Source of the DNA: Chloroflexota bacterium
GTDB taxonomy: Bacteria; Chloroflexota; Chloroflexia; Chloroflexales; Kallotenuaceae
NCBI GenBank assembly: GCA_019240175.1
Contig: JAFAYS010001149.1
Span: forward strand, 1-8,033
Length of the DNA: 8,033 nt
Direction: 5' to 3'
In this document: positions 1-6,415 of the stretch, piece by piece
How positions within the stretch are numbered: position 1 is the first letter of the stretch
Layout: every line of letters begins with the position of its first letter
Position numbers and translations under genes: made by a program
Notes under the pieces: generated by a model
Told to the model about the DNA's origin: nothing
What the model saw: the letters and a program-made list of their open reading frames with translations, nothing else
Databases searched by the model: none

Positions 1-28
1 TTCACTCAAAATCCTCTCGCCGGATGAT

Positions 29-57
29 TTGACAATCATGCGTGGCGTTGTTATAAT
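29..57 (+). promoter_or_regulatory. Consensus sigma-70 type promoter for the tRNA-Asp locus
   Basis: A perfect -35 box (TTGACA, 29-34) and a perfect -10 box (TATAAT, 52-57) are separated by exactly 17 bases. Transcription would start near 63-66, about 8-10 bases before the mature 5' end of the first tRNA at 73, which leaves a short leader for RNase P to remove. The segment just after the -10 box is GC-rich (cctgcc), which in many bacteria fits growth-rate or stringent control of stable RNA promoters; that regulatory role is inference. No second promoter of this quality is visible in the window. Confidence 0.9.
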
Positions 58-72
58 CCTGCCATCAATTGC

Positions 73-149
73 GGGCTCGTGGTGTAGCGGCCTAACATGC
101 TGCCCTGTCACGGCAGAGATCGGGGGTTCGAATCCCCTCGGGCCCGCCA
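73..149 (+). tRNA. tRNA-Asp (anticodon GTC), copy 1
   Basis: A complete cloverleaf can be folded. The 7-bp acceptor stem pairs 73-79 with 139-145 and includes one T-G pair. The anticodon stem pairs 100-104 with 112-116 around the loop CTGTCAC, with anticodon GTC at 107-109. The T arm contains GGTTCGAATCC. The discriminator base is G146, as expected for tRNA-Asp identity, and CCA is encoded at 147-149. It decodes GAC and GAT. The gene is identical over all 77 bases to the copy at 200-276. A terminator hairpin begins at the last base of CCA. Confidence 0.97.
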
Positions 150-180
150 AAAAACGCTCAAGTAATAAGAGCGTTTTTTC
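149..180 (+). terminator. Intrinsic terminator directly after the first tRNA-Asp
   Basis: The arms 149-159 (AAAAAACGCTC) and 169-179 (GAGCGTTTTTT) are perfect inverted complements around a 9-base loop (160-168). The 3' arm supplies a run of six T, followed by more T-rich sequence to 184. The core GC stem is only about five pairs, extended by A-T pairs, so termination may be partial. Its position before an identical second tRNA gene suggests the two tRNAs may be made at different levels. Confidence 0.75.
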
Positions 181-199
181 TTTTCCAATCTAAATCTAG

Positions 200-276
200 G
201 GGCTCGTGGTGTAGCGGCCTAACATGCTGCCCTGTCACGGCAGAGATCGGGGGTTCGAATCCCCTCGGGCCCGCCA
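200..276 (+). tRNA. tRNA-Asp (anticodon GTC), copy 2
   Basis: This gene is base-for-base identical to the tRNA-Asp at 73-149: acceptor stem 200-206 with 266-272, anticodon GTC at 234-236, discriminator G273 and encoded CCA 274-276. The flanking bases differ from those of copy 1, so the identity is confined to the mature tRNA. No convincing promoter lies in the 20 bases between the preceding terminator and this gene, so expression probably depends on read-through from the promoter at 29-57, or on a weak promoter I cannot recognise. Confidence 0.97.
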
Positions 277-282
277 AACAAG

Positions 283-311
283 AACGTTCAGCTTCGCGCT
301 GAACGTTTTTT
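283..311 (+). terminator. Intrinsic terminator after the second tRNA-Asp, possibly bidirectional
   Basis: A 10-bp perfect stem (283-292 with 298-307) encloses the loop TTCGC and ends in six T residues (306-311). It starts six bases after the encoded CCA. Read on the minus strand, the same hairpin is followed by a weaker T-containing stretch (cttgttt), and the minus-strand methyltransferase ends 37 bases away at 348. The hairpin may therefore also end that transcript. Confidence 0.85.
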
Positions 312-347
312 GTTATGCCAAAAATCCTGTCGAGCTTAGCGCAACAT

Positions 348-1091
348 CTACGCTTTTGTGCATTCGATCAGCTGACAGAGCGGGACGTCCAGCATCGGCT
401 GCCAGTACTCCTGGCTAAACTGCTCAATGCCCTCCGGCGAGACGGCGGGCTGGGCCCAGTTGACGGTGGCAAAACCAGCGTCGCGCAGCGCGGCCTCCAT
501 TGTCGCCGTGCTCCAATAGAAAACCTGCAGCGGCGGCGTGACAACCTCGCCAATGGTGAGCGTAAAGGTGAACGGATCGCCGTCGCTCAACGTCTCGGGC
601 AGCTGCACGCCGATGCCGTATTGCTGGTAGTAGCCGGGCGTGCGTGCGACATCCGGGTTGAACTGGTAGCTCAGAAAGCGCCCGCCTGGCTTGAGATTGC
701 TGGCGATATTGCGGCACATCGCGCGCAGCACCTCTTCGTTTGGCGAGTAGTGCAGCAGATACACGCCGAGCGCCAGATCGAAGCTGCCGATCACACCCAG
801 CTTAGCGGCGTCCTCCACCAGATAGGTGATGCCGAGATCTTCGACGGTTTCGTGGGCGCGACCGACGCGGATCATCTCTTCGGAAATGTCCACGCCGACC
901 ACGGGTGCCGCGCCGCGTCGACGCAGCTGCCGGGCGTACAGCCCGGTGCCGCAGGCAACATCCAGCACGCTGCGTCCGCTCACATCGCCGAGTGCACGGT
1001 ACAGCATGAACGCTTCCATGAACGGGCGATATGCAATCTGAGCAAATGTGCGATCGTAGTCTTCGGCGATCTTGAGATATTGATCAGTCAT
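348..1091 (-). CDS. Class I SAM-dependent methyltransferase
   Basis: The product is a 247-residue soluble protein with a Rossmann-like S-adenosylmethionine fold. Motif I is VLDVACGTG (42-50), with the Gly-rich loop that holds SAM. Motif II ends in the acidic VVGVDIS (64-70), expected to bind the ribose hydroxyls. LVEDAAKL (91-98) supplies the adenine-side acidic residue. FDLALGVYLLHY (104-115) and the NLKPGGRFL loop (132-140) match motifs IV to VI of this family. The start was placed at ATG 1089-1091 because AGGAG lies 8 bases upstream and the homologous-looking sequence starts there; an open frame continues to 1244 but the extra residues are low-complexity Ala/Pro-rich and lack a ribosome binding site. 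The substrate cannot be told from the sequence: small molecules are more likely than RNA or protein, given the compact size. It converges on the tRNA terminator and shares a divergent intergenic region with the dehydrogenase gene. Confidence 0.9.
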   Translation of the reverse strand: MTDQYLKIAEDYDRTFAQIAYRPFMEAFMLYRALGDVSGRSVLDVACGTGLYARQLRRRGAAPVVGVDISEEMIRVGRAHETVEDLGITYLVEDAAKLGVIGSFDLALGVYLLHYSPNEEVLRAMCRNIASNLKPGGRFLSYQFNPDVARTPGYYQQYGIGVQLPETLSDGDPFTFTLTIGEVVTPPLQVFYWSTATMEAALRDAGFATVNWAQPAVSPEGIEQFSQEYWQPMLDVPLCQLIECTKA

Positions 1092-1330
1092 AGTGTCTCC
1101 TGGCTGCATAGTTGGAGAGGCTAGGTCGAGCGCGGCGGCTGAGGCTGCGGGGAGCGCTGGCGAGATGGTCGCCCTCACTCTAGCATCAATGTCAAATCCT
1201 GCATGGCGACTCGGCAGTCTGTGGTATCCTTGCTCCACAAACACGCTGTTCGCAATCGCCCCCCGAATGCCGGTTTCCGTTCCTCAATTGTTCATGGTGA
1301 AAGTGCGTGAGGCCCCAAGGAGGAGTTGAG
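1092..1330. promoter_or_regulatory. Divergent intergenic region between methyltransferase and sugar dehydrogenase
   Basis: These 239 bases must hold the promoters of two divergent genes. On the plus strand, TGGTATCCT at 1222-1230 resembles an extended -10 element with no recognisable -35, and would give a leader of about 90 bases for the dehydrogenase. On the minus strand, a perfect TTGACA occurs at 1195-1190, but no -10 sequence lies at the proper distance. Strong Shine-Dalgarno sequences sit at both ends: AAGGAGGAG at 1317-1325 for the plus gene and AGGAG just before 1091 for the minus gene. I see no riboswitch fold or clear operator palindrome. Confidence 0.35.
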
Positions 1331-4300
1331 ATGATTCCCCAACGAAGTTTCTGGCTCGGCTACTGGACGCTGCTGGTTGTCGCGATCTTCTCCATACAGC
1401 CGGCGCTGCCTGTGCTGGGAGCGGATCTGGCGCGGCCCAGCGCTGCGGTACCCGCCAATTTTTCCGACACGCTGGTGACCGGTGTGGCCAGCCCGACCGC
1501 GCTGGCATTCACGCCCGATGGCCGCATGCTGATCACGACTCAGCCCGGCCAGCTGCATGTGTACCAGAACGGCGCGCTGCTATCAACGCCCGCGCTGAAT
1601 CTAACCGGTAGGATCTGCACCAACTCGGAGCGCGGCCTGCTCGGCGTGGCGATCGATCCGGAATTTGCGAGCAACCGCTTCATCTACCTGTACTACACCT
1701 TCAACAAATCCAACTCCTGCGCCAACAACAGTGCCTCCTCGCCGGTGAATCGTGTGTCGCGCTTTGTGCTGCCCGACTCTAACACGATCGATCTGGCGAC
1801 TGAGCAGGTGCTGGTCGACAATATGCCGTCGCCTGCCGGTAACCACAACGCCGGTGATCTCAACTTTGGCAAGGACGGCCTGCTCTACATCACGGTCGGC
1901 GATGGCGGCTGCGATTACGCCGATGCGACGCGCTGTGCCGGCAACAACGACGCCGCGCGGGATCAGCATATGCTGCTGGGCAAAGTGCTGCGCGTCACAC
2001 GCGACGGCGCGATCCCAACCACCAATCCGTTTCGCGGCACCGACAGCGCGCGCTGCAACGTCACGGGCCGCACCGATCCCGGCAAGAAGTGCCAGGAAAC
2101 CTTCGCCTGGGGACTGCGCAATCCGTTCCGCTTTGCCTTCGATCCCAACGCCGCCGACACGCGCTTCTTGATCAACGATGTCGGCCAGAATGCCTGGGAA
2201 GAGATCGACCTGGGACAGGCCGGCGCGGACTACGGCTGGAACGTGCGCGAGGGCCACTGCGCCAACGGCTCGACCACCAACTGCGGCACACCACCGGCAG
2301 GCATGACCAATCCGATCTATGACTATGGTCGCAGCACGGGCTGCGCCTCGATCACCGGCGGCGCGTTCGTGCCCAATGGCGTCTGGCCCGCCAGCTACGA
2401 CGGCTCGTATCTCTTCGGCGATTATGTGTGCGGCAAGATCTTCAAGCTCACGCCGTCCGGCAGCAGCTACGTCGCCAGCGATTTCGTGACCGGCCTCGGC
2501 ACCAACAGCGCGGTGCATCTGCGCTTCGGGCCGTACAACAGCACGCAGGCGCTCTACTACACCAGCTACGCCGGCGGCGGGCAGATTCGGCGGATCGTCT
2601 ACACCGGCACCACCAATCGCGCGCCAACCGCTGTGATCAACGCGTCGCCCAGGTCTGGCCCGACGCCGCTCACGGTCAATTTCGACGGCTCCGGCAGCAG
2701 CGATCCCGATACCGGCGATACGCTGACCTACGTCTGGGATTTTGGCGACGGCAGCGCGGTGCGCGAGACCAGCACGCCGACGACCAGCTACACCTACAAC
2801 ACCGTTGGCACATTTACCGCGACACTGCGCGTGCGCGACAATCACGGCGCGACCTCTGCCCCGGTTACGATCAGTATCGGCCCAGGCAACACGCCGCCTA
2901 CGCCGGAGATCCTCGCGCCGGCGACTAGCCTGCGCTTCGTGGTCGGCCAGACGATCACGCTGCAAGGTCGCGCCACCGATGCCCAGGACGGCACGCTGCC
3001 CGACAGTCGGCTGAGCTGGCGGATCATCCTGCACCACAACGAGCACACGCATCCGTTCCTACAGCCGACGACCGGCAACAATATCACCTTTAACGCGCCG
3101 CCGCCTGAGGATCTGGCCGCGACCACCAGCAACTATCTAGAGATCGAGCTGACCGCGAACGACTCGCAGGGCTTGACGACGGTGATCACGCAGGAGTTGC
3201 GACCGAAGCTGGTCGACGTAACGCTGAACACGCAGCCAAGCGGTCTACGGCTGGAAGTCAACGGCACCTCGATCGTCGGGCCGACCACGCTGACCTCGTG
3301 GCAAGGCTACGCGCTCAACGTCAACGCGCCGACCCAGCTCGACAACAACGGCCAGGCCTACACGTTCAGCACGTGGTCGGATGGCGGCGCGGCGGCGCAC
3401 ACGATCGTGACGCCGGCGACTCCGGCTAGCTATACCGCCACCTTTGTTCCAGCCAGCGGTACCGGCCTGCGCGGTGAGTACTTCGACAATATGGACTTCA
3501 CCGGCACGCGTGCGTCGCGGCTCGATCCGACGATCGATTTCAACTGGGGCAACGGATCGCCGATCTCGGGCATCGGTGCCGACAGCTTCTCGGCTCGCTG
3601 GACCGGCCAGGTCATGGCGCGCTACAGCGAAACCTACACCTTCTACACCACCTCCGACGACGGCGTGCGGCTGTGGGTCAACGGCCAGCAGATCATCAAT
3701 AACTGGACCGATCACAGCCCGAGCGAGAACAGCGGCACGATCGCGCTGACCGCCGGTCAGAAATACTCGATTGTGCTGGAATACTACGAAAACACCGGCG
3801 GCGCGCAGATCCAGCTGATGTGGTCGAGCGCCAGCCAGGCCAAGCAGATCGTGCCGCAGGGCTGGCTCTACCCGCAGTTCCTGACGCAGATCAACTTTAT
3901 GCCGCTGGTGTCAAACGTGCCCGCTGGCTATGCGCCCGACACCGGCGCGGTCTTCGGGCAGCGCGCGAATGGGCTGCGCTACGGCTGGAACGCCGACAAC
4001 AGCGCCGCCACCCGTGATCGCAACGCCGCCAACTCGCCGGACGAGCGCTACGATACGCTCATCCATATGCAAAAATCGCCGCTGCTCAACGCAGTCTGGG
4101 AGATCGCGGTGCCCAACGGCAACTATCGCGTGCGCATCGTCAGCGGCGACGCGAGCTTTTTTGACGGCGTGTTTAAGATCAATGTCGAGGGTGTGCTGGC
4201 GGTGAATGGCACGCCCACCAGCGCCCAGCGTTGGGTCGAAGGCGTAGCGACGGTAGCGGTCAGCGATGGGCGGCTGACGCTGACGAACGCCAGCGGCGCG

Positions 4301-4342
4301 GTCAACAACAAAATCTGCTTCATCGACATTGTGTCGGTGTGA
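1331..4342 (+). CDS. Secreted PQQ-dependent sugar dehydrogenase-like protein (GSDH-PKD-PA14-malectin-like)
   Basis: This 1003-residue exported protein begins with a signal peptide (hydrophobic 9-29, likely cleavage after LGA at 31). Residues about 40-420 form a glucose/sorbosone dehydrogenase beta-propeller: ALAFTPDGRML, the repeat with GNHNAGDLNFG (H172, probable catalytic base), WGLRNPFRF (R263-N264, expected PQQ/substrate contact) and DYGWN. The family oxidises sugars or other alcohols outside the cytoplasm using PQQ. A PKD domain follows (about 430-517, WDFGDG at 469-474), then an Ig-like linker (about 519-705, with LSWRIILHHNEHTH), a PA14 domain (about 711-847, TTSDDGVRLWVNG) and a malectin-like C-terminal domain (about 852-1003). 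The last three are likely glycan-binding. No membrane anchor or sorting signal ends the protein, so it is probably released. ATG 1331 was chosen over GTG 1307 because AAGGAGGAG lies at the right distance and the signal peptide starts there. The substrate is unknown; some relatives have lost or changed enzymatic activity. Confidence 0.88.
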   Translation: MIPQRSFWLGYWTLLVVAIFSIQPALPVLGADLARPSAAVPANFSDTLVTGVASPTALAFTPDGRMLITTQPGQLHVYQNGALLSTPALNLTGRICTNSERGLLGVAIDPEFASNRFIYLYYTFNKSNSCANNSASSPVNRVSRFVLPDSNTIDLATEQVLVDNMPSPAGNHNAGDLNFGKDGLLYITVGDGGCDYADATRCAGNNDAARDQHMLLGKVLRVTRDGAIPTTNPFRGTDSARCNVTGRTDPGKKCQETFAWGLRNPFRFAFDPNAADTRFLINDVGQNAWEEIDLGQAGADYGWNVREGHCANGSTTNCGTPPAGMTNPIYDYGRSTGCASITGGAFVPNGVWPASYDGSYLFGDYVCGKIFKLTPSGSSYVASDFVTGLGTNSAVHLRFGPYNSTQALYYTSYAGGGQIRRIVYTGTTNRAPTAVINASPRSGPTPLTVNFDGSGSSDPDTGDTLTYVWDFGDGSAVRETSTPTTSYTYNTVGTFTATLRVRDNHGATSAPVTISIGPGNTPPTPEILAPATSLRFVVGQTITLQGRATDAQDGTLPDSRLSWRIILHHNEHTHPFLQPTTGNNITFNAPPPEDLAATTSNYLEIELTANDSQGLTTVITQELRPKLVDVTLNTQPSGLRLEVNGTSIVGPTTLTSWQGYALNVNAPTQLDNNGQAYTFSTWSDGGAAAHTIVTPATPASYTATFVPASGTGLRGEYFDNMDFTGTRASRLDPTIDFNWGNGSPISGIGADSFSARWTGQVMARYSETYTFYTTSDDGVRLWVNGQQIINNWTDHSPSENSGTIALTAGQKYSIVLEYYENTGGAQIQLMWSSASQAKQIVPQGWLYPQFLTQINFMPLVSNVPAGYAPDTGAVFGQRANGLRYGWNADNSAATRDRNAANSPDERYDTLIHMQKSPLLNAVWEIAVPNGNYRVRIVSGDASFFDGVFKINVEGVLAVNGTPTSAQRWVEGVATVAVSDGRLTLTNASGAVNNKICFIDIVSV

Positions 4343-4370
4343 GCGCTTAGCCTTGAATGCGGAGATTGTA

Positions 4371-4376
4371 GGGAGG
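4371..4376 (+). promoter_or_regulatory. Shine-Dalgarno of the aldo/keto reductase
   Basis: GGGAGG lies 5 bases before the ATG at 4382 and fixes that start. The 39-base gap from the dehydrogenase stop contains no hairpin and no promoter that I can recognise, which supports co-transcription of the two genes. Confidence 0.75.
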
Positions 4377-4381
4377 ATTCC

Positions 4382-5239
4382 ATGATTCAACAGCGAGCGT
4401 TTGGTCGGACCGGCCATATGAGCACCTGCACGATCTTTGGCGCGGCGGCGTTCGGTCGCGTCACCCAGGACGAGGCCGATCGCACGATGGAGGTGCTGCT
4501 CGACTATGGCGTCAACCACATCGACACCGCCAACAGCTACGGCGAGTCCGAGAAGCGGCTGGGGCCGTGGACCGGGCGCTATCGTGATCGCTTCTTTCTG
4601 GCGACCAAAACCGAAGAGCGCACCTATGCGAAGGCCAAGGAGCATCTGCACCGCTCGCTCGATCTGCTGAAGACGGATCATGTCGATCTGTGGCAGATGC
4701 ATGTGCTGGTGCAGCCGGATCAGTGGGAGATCGCGATGGGGCCAGGCGGCGCGCTGGAAGCCTTTATCGAGGCTAAGGAGCAGGGATTGGTGCGCTTCCT
4801 GGGCATCACCGGTCACTACACCGTCGTATCGTGGATGCACAAGCGCAGCCTGGAGCGCTACGATTTCGACTCAGTGCTGCTGCCCTACAATTACGCCATG
4901 ATGCAGAACCCGACCTATCAGGCCGATTTCGCGGCGCTGATGGAAATCTGCGAGGCGCGCAACGTGGCCGTCCAGACGATCAAATCGTGTACGCGCGGCC
5001 CGTGGCAGACCGAGCAGCACACCGCCGCGACCTGGTACGAGCCGTTCACCGAGCAGGCCGATATCGATAGCGCGGTGCATTGGGTGCTGCGTAATCCCAG
5101 GGTTTTTCTCAACACGCCCGGCGATATTCACCTGCTGCCCAAGGTCCTCGACGCCGCCGCACGCTTCGATCCAGCCGCGCCCGCCGACGATCTCGACGAG
5201 CGCATGGCCAGCCTTGAGCCGTCGCCGCTGTTCTTGTAA
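4382..5239 (+). CDS. Aldo/keto reductase
   Basis: The 285-residue product is a cytoplasmic (no signal peptide) TIM-barrel oxidoreductase that would interconvert carbonyls and alcohols with NAD(P)H. The catalytic tetrad is complete: D48 and Y53 in HIDTANSYGESEKRLG, K76 in LATKTEER and H107 in LWQMHVL. VRFLGITGH is the barrel strand that in many relatives reads as G(V/I)S. The C-terminal part VFLNTPGDIHLLPKVLDAA corresponds to the cofactor-binding strand and helix, but lacks the classic basic motif for the NADPH 2'-phosphate, so NAD(H) or weak cofactor selectivity is possible. Length is slightly short of the usual 310-330 residues of the aryl-alcohol dehydrogenase-like group. It follows the sugar dehydrogenase by 39 bases with its own strong ribosome binding site and probably shares its transcript. 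The true substrate is unknown. Confidence 0.92.
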   Translation: MIQQRAFGRTGHMSTCTIFGAAAFGRVTQDEADRTMEVLLDYGVNHIDTANSYGESEKRLGPWTGRYRDRFFLATKTEERTYAKAKEHLHRSLDLLKTDHVDLWQMHVLVQPDQWEIAMGPGGALEAFIEAKEQGLVRFLGITGHYTVVSWMHKRSLERYDFDSVLLPYNYAMMQNPTYQADFAALMEICEARNVAVQTIKSCTRGPWQTEQHTAATWYEPFTEQADIDSAVHWVLRNPRVFLNTPGDIHLLPKVLDAAARFDPAAPADDLDERMASLEPSPLFL

Positions 5240-5268
5240 ATCCGCAGCGTGGGAATACAAATTATGCC

Positions 5269-5293
5269 AGGGGCTCGCCACCGGCGAGCCCCT
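5269..5293. terminator. 11-bp perfect palindrome between convergent genes (terminator and/or dispersed repeat)
   Basis: The arms AGGGGCTCGCC (5269-5279) and GGCGAGCCCCT (5283-5293) are perfect complements around a 3-base loop. The hairpin lies 29 bases after the stop of the reductase and 35 bases after the stop of the minus-strand esterase, the expected place for a shared bidirectional terminator. Neither side has a real T-run, so it is not a textbook intrinsic terminator. Sequences of the GTAGGGGC...GCCCCTAC type also occur as scattered intergenic palindromes in some GC-rich genomes, so this may be one copy of such a family. Confidence 0.6.
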
Positions 5294-5328
5294 ACAAGCT
5301 TAACAAGCCCGACGAGAGTTGCTTGCTA

Positions 5329-6273
5329 TCACGCGTTGCTAAACGCCTGGCGCAGAGAAGCCGCCGTCTCTGCCATCGCCTGTTGCACCTTGTCTACGCC
5401 CGCGCCAATGCTGAAGAAGCCGTGAATCAGGCCATCGTAGCGCCGCACCGTGACCGGCACGCCCGCCGCCGTGAGCTTCTCCGCGTAGGCCTCGCCTTCA
5501 TCCCGAAGCGGATCGTACTCGGCGGTGATCACCAGCGCCGGCGGCAGATTGCTCAGATCGGCTGCCAGCATCGGCGATGCTAGCGGGTTGGTTCTGTCGT
5601 CCTCGCCGTTCAGATAATGATTCATGAACCAGCCACTCGACTCTGCGTCGAGCACCGGCCCATTGGCGTTTTCGTCCCGCGACGCATAGTCGCCCCCGAA
5701 GTCGGTCGCCGGATAGATCAGCAGCTGGAAGCTCAGCTGCGGGCCGCCGCGCTCGCGGGCGATATGCGTTACCACTGCGGCAAGATTACCGCCTGCGCTG
5801 TCGCCGCCTACTGCAATGCGGCTCGGATCGGCATTCAGTTCGTCGGTGTGCGCCGCCGCCCACTCGGTCGCCGCGTAGCAATCCTCGGTCGCCGCCGGGA
5901 ACTTATGCTCGGGCGCGAGCCGGTAATCGACTGCGAAGACCACGCAGCTGGCGGCATTTGTCAGCGCCCGGCACAGATCGTCGTGGCTGTCGAGATCGCC
6001 GATCACCCAGCCGCCGCCGTGGAAAAAGACCAGCAGCGGAAACGGGCCGTCGCCCTCCGGCGTGTAGATCCTGACCGGGATCTCGCCGGTCGGCGCTGGA
6101 ATCCTGCGGTTCTCGATCTTGGCGACCTGCTCGGGCGTGTAGTAGAGCAGCGCCTGCTCACGCTGCAAGCGCGAACCTGCGCGGATCTGCTCGGGTGTCA
6201 GCTTATGAATCGGGGGAGCGCCGAGGGCGGCTTGTTGATCGAGAAACGCCTGCATTTGTGGATCGATTGGCAT
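5329..6273 (-). CDS. Alpha/beta hydrolase, hormone-sensitive lipase (family IV) esterase
   Basis: This 314-residue cytoplasmic protein (no signal peptide) is a carboxylesterase of the bacterial HSL family. The oxyanion-hole motif HGGGW is at 85-89 and the nucleophile elbow GDSAGG at 157-162 places the catalytic Ser at 159. ITAEYDPLRDEG supplies Asp254 and GLIHGF supplies His284, which completes the triad. VDYRLAPEHKFPAA (115-128) is a further family signature. The N-terminal roughly 60 residues form the cap typical of this group. Enzymes of the family prefer short to medium acyl esters; the natural substrate is not evident. The start was set at 6273 because AAGGAGA lies about 7 bases upstream; the open frame extends 11 codons further without a ribosome binding site. 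The gene converges with the reductase and is preceded by the end of the ABC operon on the same strand. Confidence 0.93.
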   Translation of the reverse strand: MPIDPQMQAFLDQQAALGAPPIHKLTPEQIRAGSRLQREQALLYYTPEQVAKIENRRIPAPTGEIPVRIYTPEGDGPFPLLVFFHGGGWVIGDLDSHDDLCRALTNAASCVVFAVDYRLAPEHKFPAATEDCYAATEWAAAHTDELNADPSRIAVGGDSAGGNLAAVVTHIARERGGPQLSFQLLIYPATDFGGDYASRDENANGPVLDAESSGWFMNHYLNGEDDRTNPLASPMLAADLSNLPPALVITAEYDPLRDEGEAYAEKLTAAGVPVTVRRYDGLIHGFFSIGAGVDKVQQAMAETAASLRQAFSNA

Positions 6274-6280
6274 TGCTGCT

Positions 6281-6287
6281 TCTCCTT
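6281..6287 (-). promoter_or_regulatory. Shine-Dalgarno of the esterase
   Basis: On the minus strand AAGGAGA precedes the ATG at 6273 by about 7 bases. It decides the start against the upstream in-frame codon at 6306. Confidence 0.7.
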
Positions 6288-6306
6288 GGTCGTGCGCCAG
6301 GAGCAA

Positions 6307-6415
6307 GACGCATCCTGGCGGCTAGCATGATAGATTTCGCGTTCCAGGTACAGCAAACGTCGCGCCAGACACGCAGTTAATCATAGCTCGGTTTTAGCTT
6401 AAGAACACCAGGAAG
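6307..6415. other. Gap between ABC permease and esterase, no clear element
   Basis: This AT-richer stretch may hold the esterase promoter on the minus strand. Two -10-like hexamers occur there (TATGAT and TATCAT), but neither has a good -35 partner at 16-18 bases. I see no terminator hairpin for the ABC operon, so read-through into the esterase is possible. Confidence 0.3.

Noticed and set aside
73..276. The tandem tRNA pair as an attachment site or edge of an integrated element
   Set aside because: tRNA genes are common integration sites and the repeat is full length, but only 50 bases separate the copies and no integrase or phage gene is nearby, so a simple gene duplication is the better explanation.
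224..418. A 64-codon plus-strand open frame starting within the second tRNA
   Set aside because: It reads through a tRNA gene and its terminator, so it cannot be a real protein gene.
315..1124. A 269-codon plus-strand open frame opposite the methyltransferase
   Set aside because: The minus strand encodes all SAM-binding motifs and has a ribosome binding site; the plus frame has neither motif nor start signal and begins inside the tRNA terminator region.
1601..3052. A 483-codon open frame on the minus strand inside the dehydrogenase gene
   Set aside because: It is rich in Arg, Ala, Gly and Val with no recognisable domain, no Shine-Dalgarno sequence and no hydrophobic pattern. It is a by-product of GC-biased codons in the plus-strand gene, whose product has clear domains.
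3911..4840. A 309-codon minus-strand open frame across the dehydrogenase-reductase junction
   Set aside because: It opposes two well-supported genes and has low-complexity composition with no motif, so it is a shadow frame.
1331..5239. A PQQ synthesis or sugar-utilisation cluster around the dehydrogenase
   Set aside because: No pqq biosynthesis gene, sugar transporter or regulator is visible in the window; only the reductase is adjacent.
5617..6330. A 237-codon plus-strand open frame opposite the esterase
   Set aside because: The esterase strand carries HGGGW, GDSAGG and the rest of the triad; the opposite frame has no motif or ribosome binding site.
6307..6415. Possible esterase promoter on the minus strand (TATGAT or TATCAT as -10)
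   Set aside because: Neither hexamer has a -35 box matching more than about half of the consensus at a proper distance, so I cannot support a specific promoter.
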